A program made the translations under genes and the position numbers. From Propionibacteriaceae bacterium (lineage in GTDB: Bacteria > Actinomycetota > Actinomycetes > Propionibacteriales > Propionibacteriaceae): DNA of 6,516 nucleotides. Shown piece after piece: positions 6,454 through 6,516 of this stretch. Under the pieces are notes generated by a model, which was not told the origin of the DNA, did no database searches, and saw only the letters and a list, made by a program, of their open reading frames with translations. The stretch lies in the NCBI GenBank assembly GCA_030544185.1, contig JAUNRO010000181.1, positions 1 through 6,516 on the forward strand, read 5' to 3'. How positions within the stretch are numbered: position 1 is the stretch's first letter; every line of letters begins with the position of its first letter.

Positions 6454-6480
6454 GCGGGCTCCGCAATTTCGTGCATGAGG

Positions 6481-6515
6481 CGGGGGTGCAGGTGGATTAT
6501 CCAGATGGACCCCCG
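6481..6515. repeat. 35-bp imperfect palindrome
   Basis: CGGGGGT (6481-6487) mirrors ACCCCCG (6509-6515), and TGGAT-T-ATCCA (6493-6503) is centred on the same base, 6498. Fourteen of 17 position pairs are complementary. It could be a transcription terminator stem for the sterol-carrier gene, a protein-binding operator, or chance symmetry in coding sequence, since it covers the possible GTG start at 6486. What follows is outside the window. Confidence 0.55.
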
Positions 6516-6516
6516 T
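6486..6516 (+). CDS. Possible start of a further gene, cut by the right edge
   Basis: GTG at 6486 has GAGG five bases upstream (6477-6480), 32 bp after the preceding stop codon on the same strand, and reads on without a stop as VQVDYPDGPP. An in-frame GTG at 6471 is an alternative. Ten codons are too few to recognise a family, and the same bases form a strong palindrome, so this could also be intergenic DNA. Confidence 0.35.
   Translation, partial: MQVDYPDGPP

Overview
The window is high-GC DNA with the codon bias of an actinobacterium. A DinB/mycothiol-transferase-like protein fused to a sterol-carrier-like domain, a GlnE of actinobacterial length (984 aa) and a small alanine-type [3Fe-4S] ferredoxin all fit that group. 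I cannot name the genus. Four complete genes are visible, plus one gene cut by the left edge and a possible gene start at the right edge.

Left part (1-960). A minus-strand gene encodes a secreted GH73-type N-acetylglucosaminidase, a peptidoglycan hydrolase. It has a signal peptide, a catalytic domain and the start of a Ser/Thr/Pro-rich repeated tail that runs off the window. The 291-bp gap in front of it (670-960) has no convincing gene. It holds two hairpins, one followed by a T-rich run on the minus strand that could end transcription of the ferredoxin operon. It also holds a direct repeat resembling MtrA-type boxes, a plausible control site for the hydrolase.

Centre (961-5559). Three minus-strand genes overlap end to start: glnE (glutamine synthetase adenylyltransferase/deadenylase), an unrecognised 477-aa protein with a Rossmann-like nucleotide-binding motif, and a 67-aa [3Fe-4S] ferredoxin. 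Because the tandem genes overlap or nearly touch (the 477-aa start lies inside or 10 bp after glnE, and the ferredoxin ATG overlaps the preceding stop as ATGA), they very probably form one transcript. GlnE is well understood: it adds AMP to, and removes it from, glutamine synthetase in response to nitrogen state. What the other two do, and whether they work as a redox pair, cannot be told from sequence.

Right part (5560-6516). A 108-bp divergent spacer separates glnE from a plus-strand gene for a 261-aa 'sterol carrier family' protein. An in-frame TAG lies just upstream of each GTG start and fixes it. After this gene, a plausible ribosome binding site and GTG codon at 6486 may begin another gene cut by the window edge, and a 35-bp imperfect palindrome sits over that same start.

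No RNA genes, CRISPR arrays, insertion sequences or phage genes were seen. The region looks like conserved chromosomal housekeeping DNA. The least understood element is the glnE-linked Rossmann protein and ferredoxin pair.
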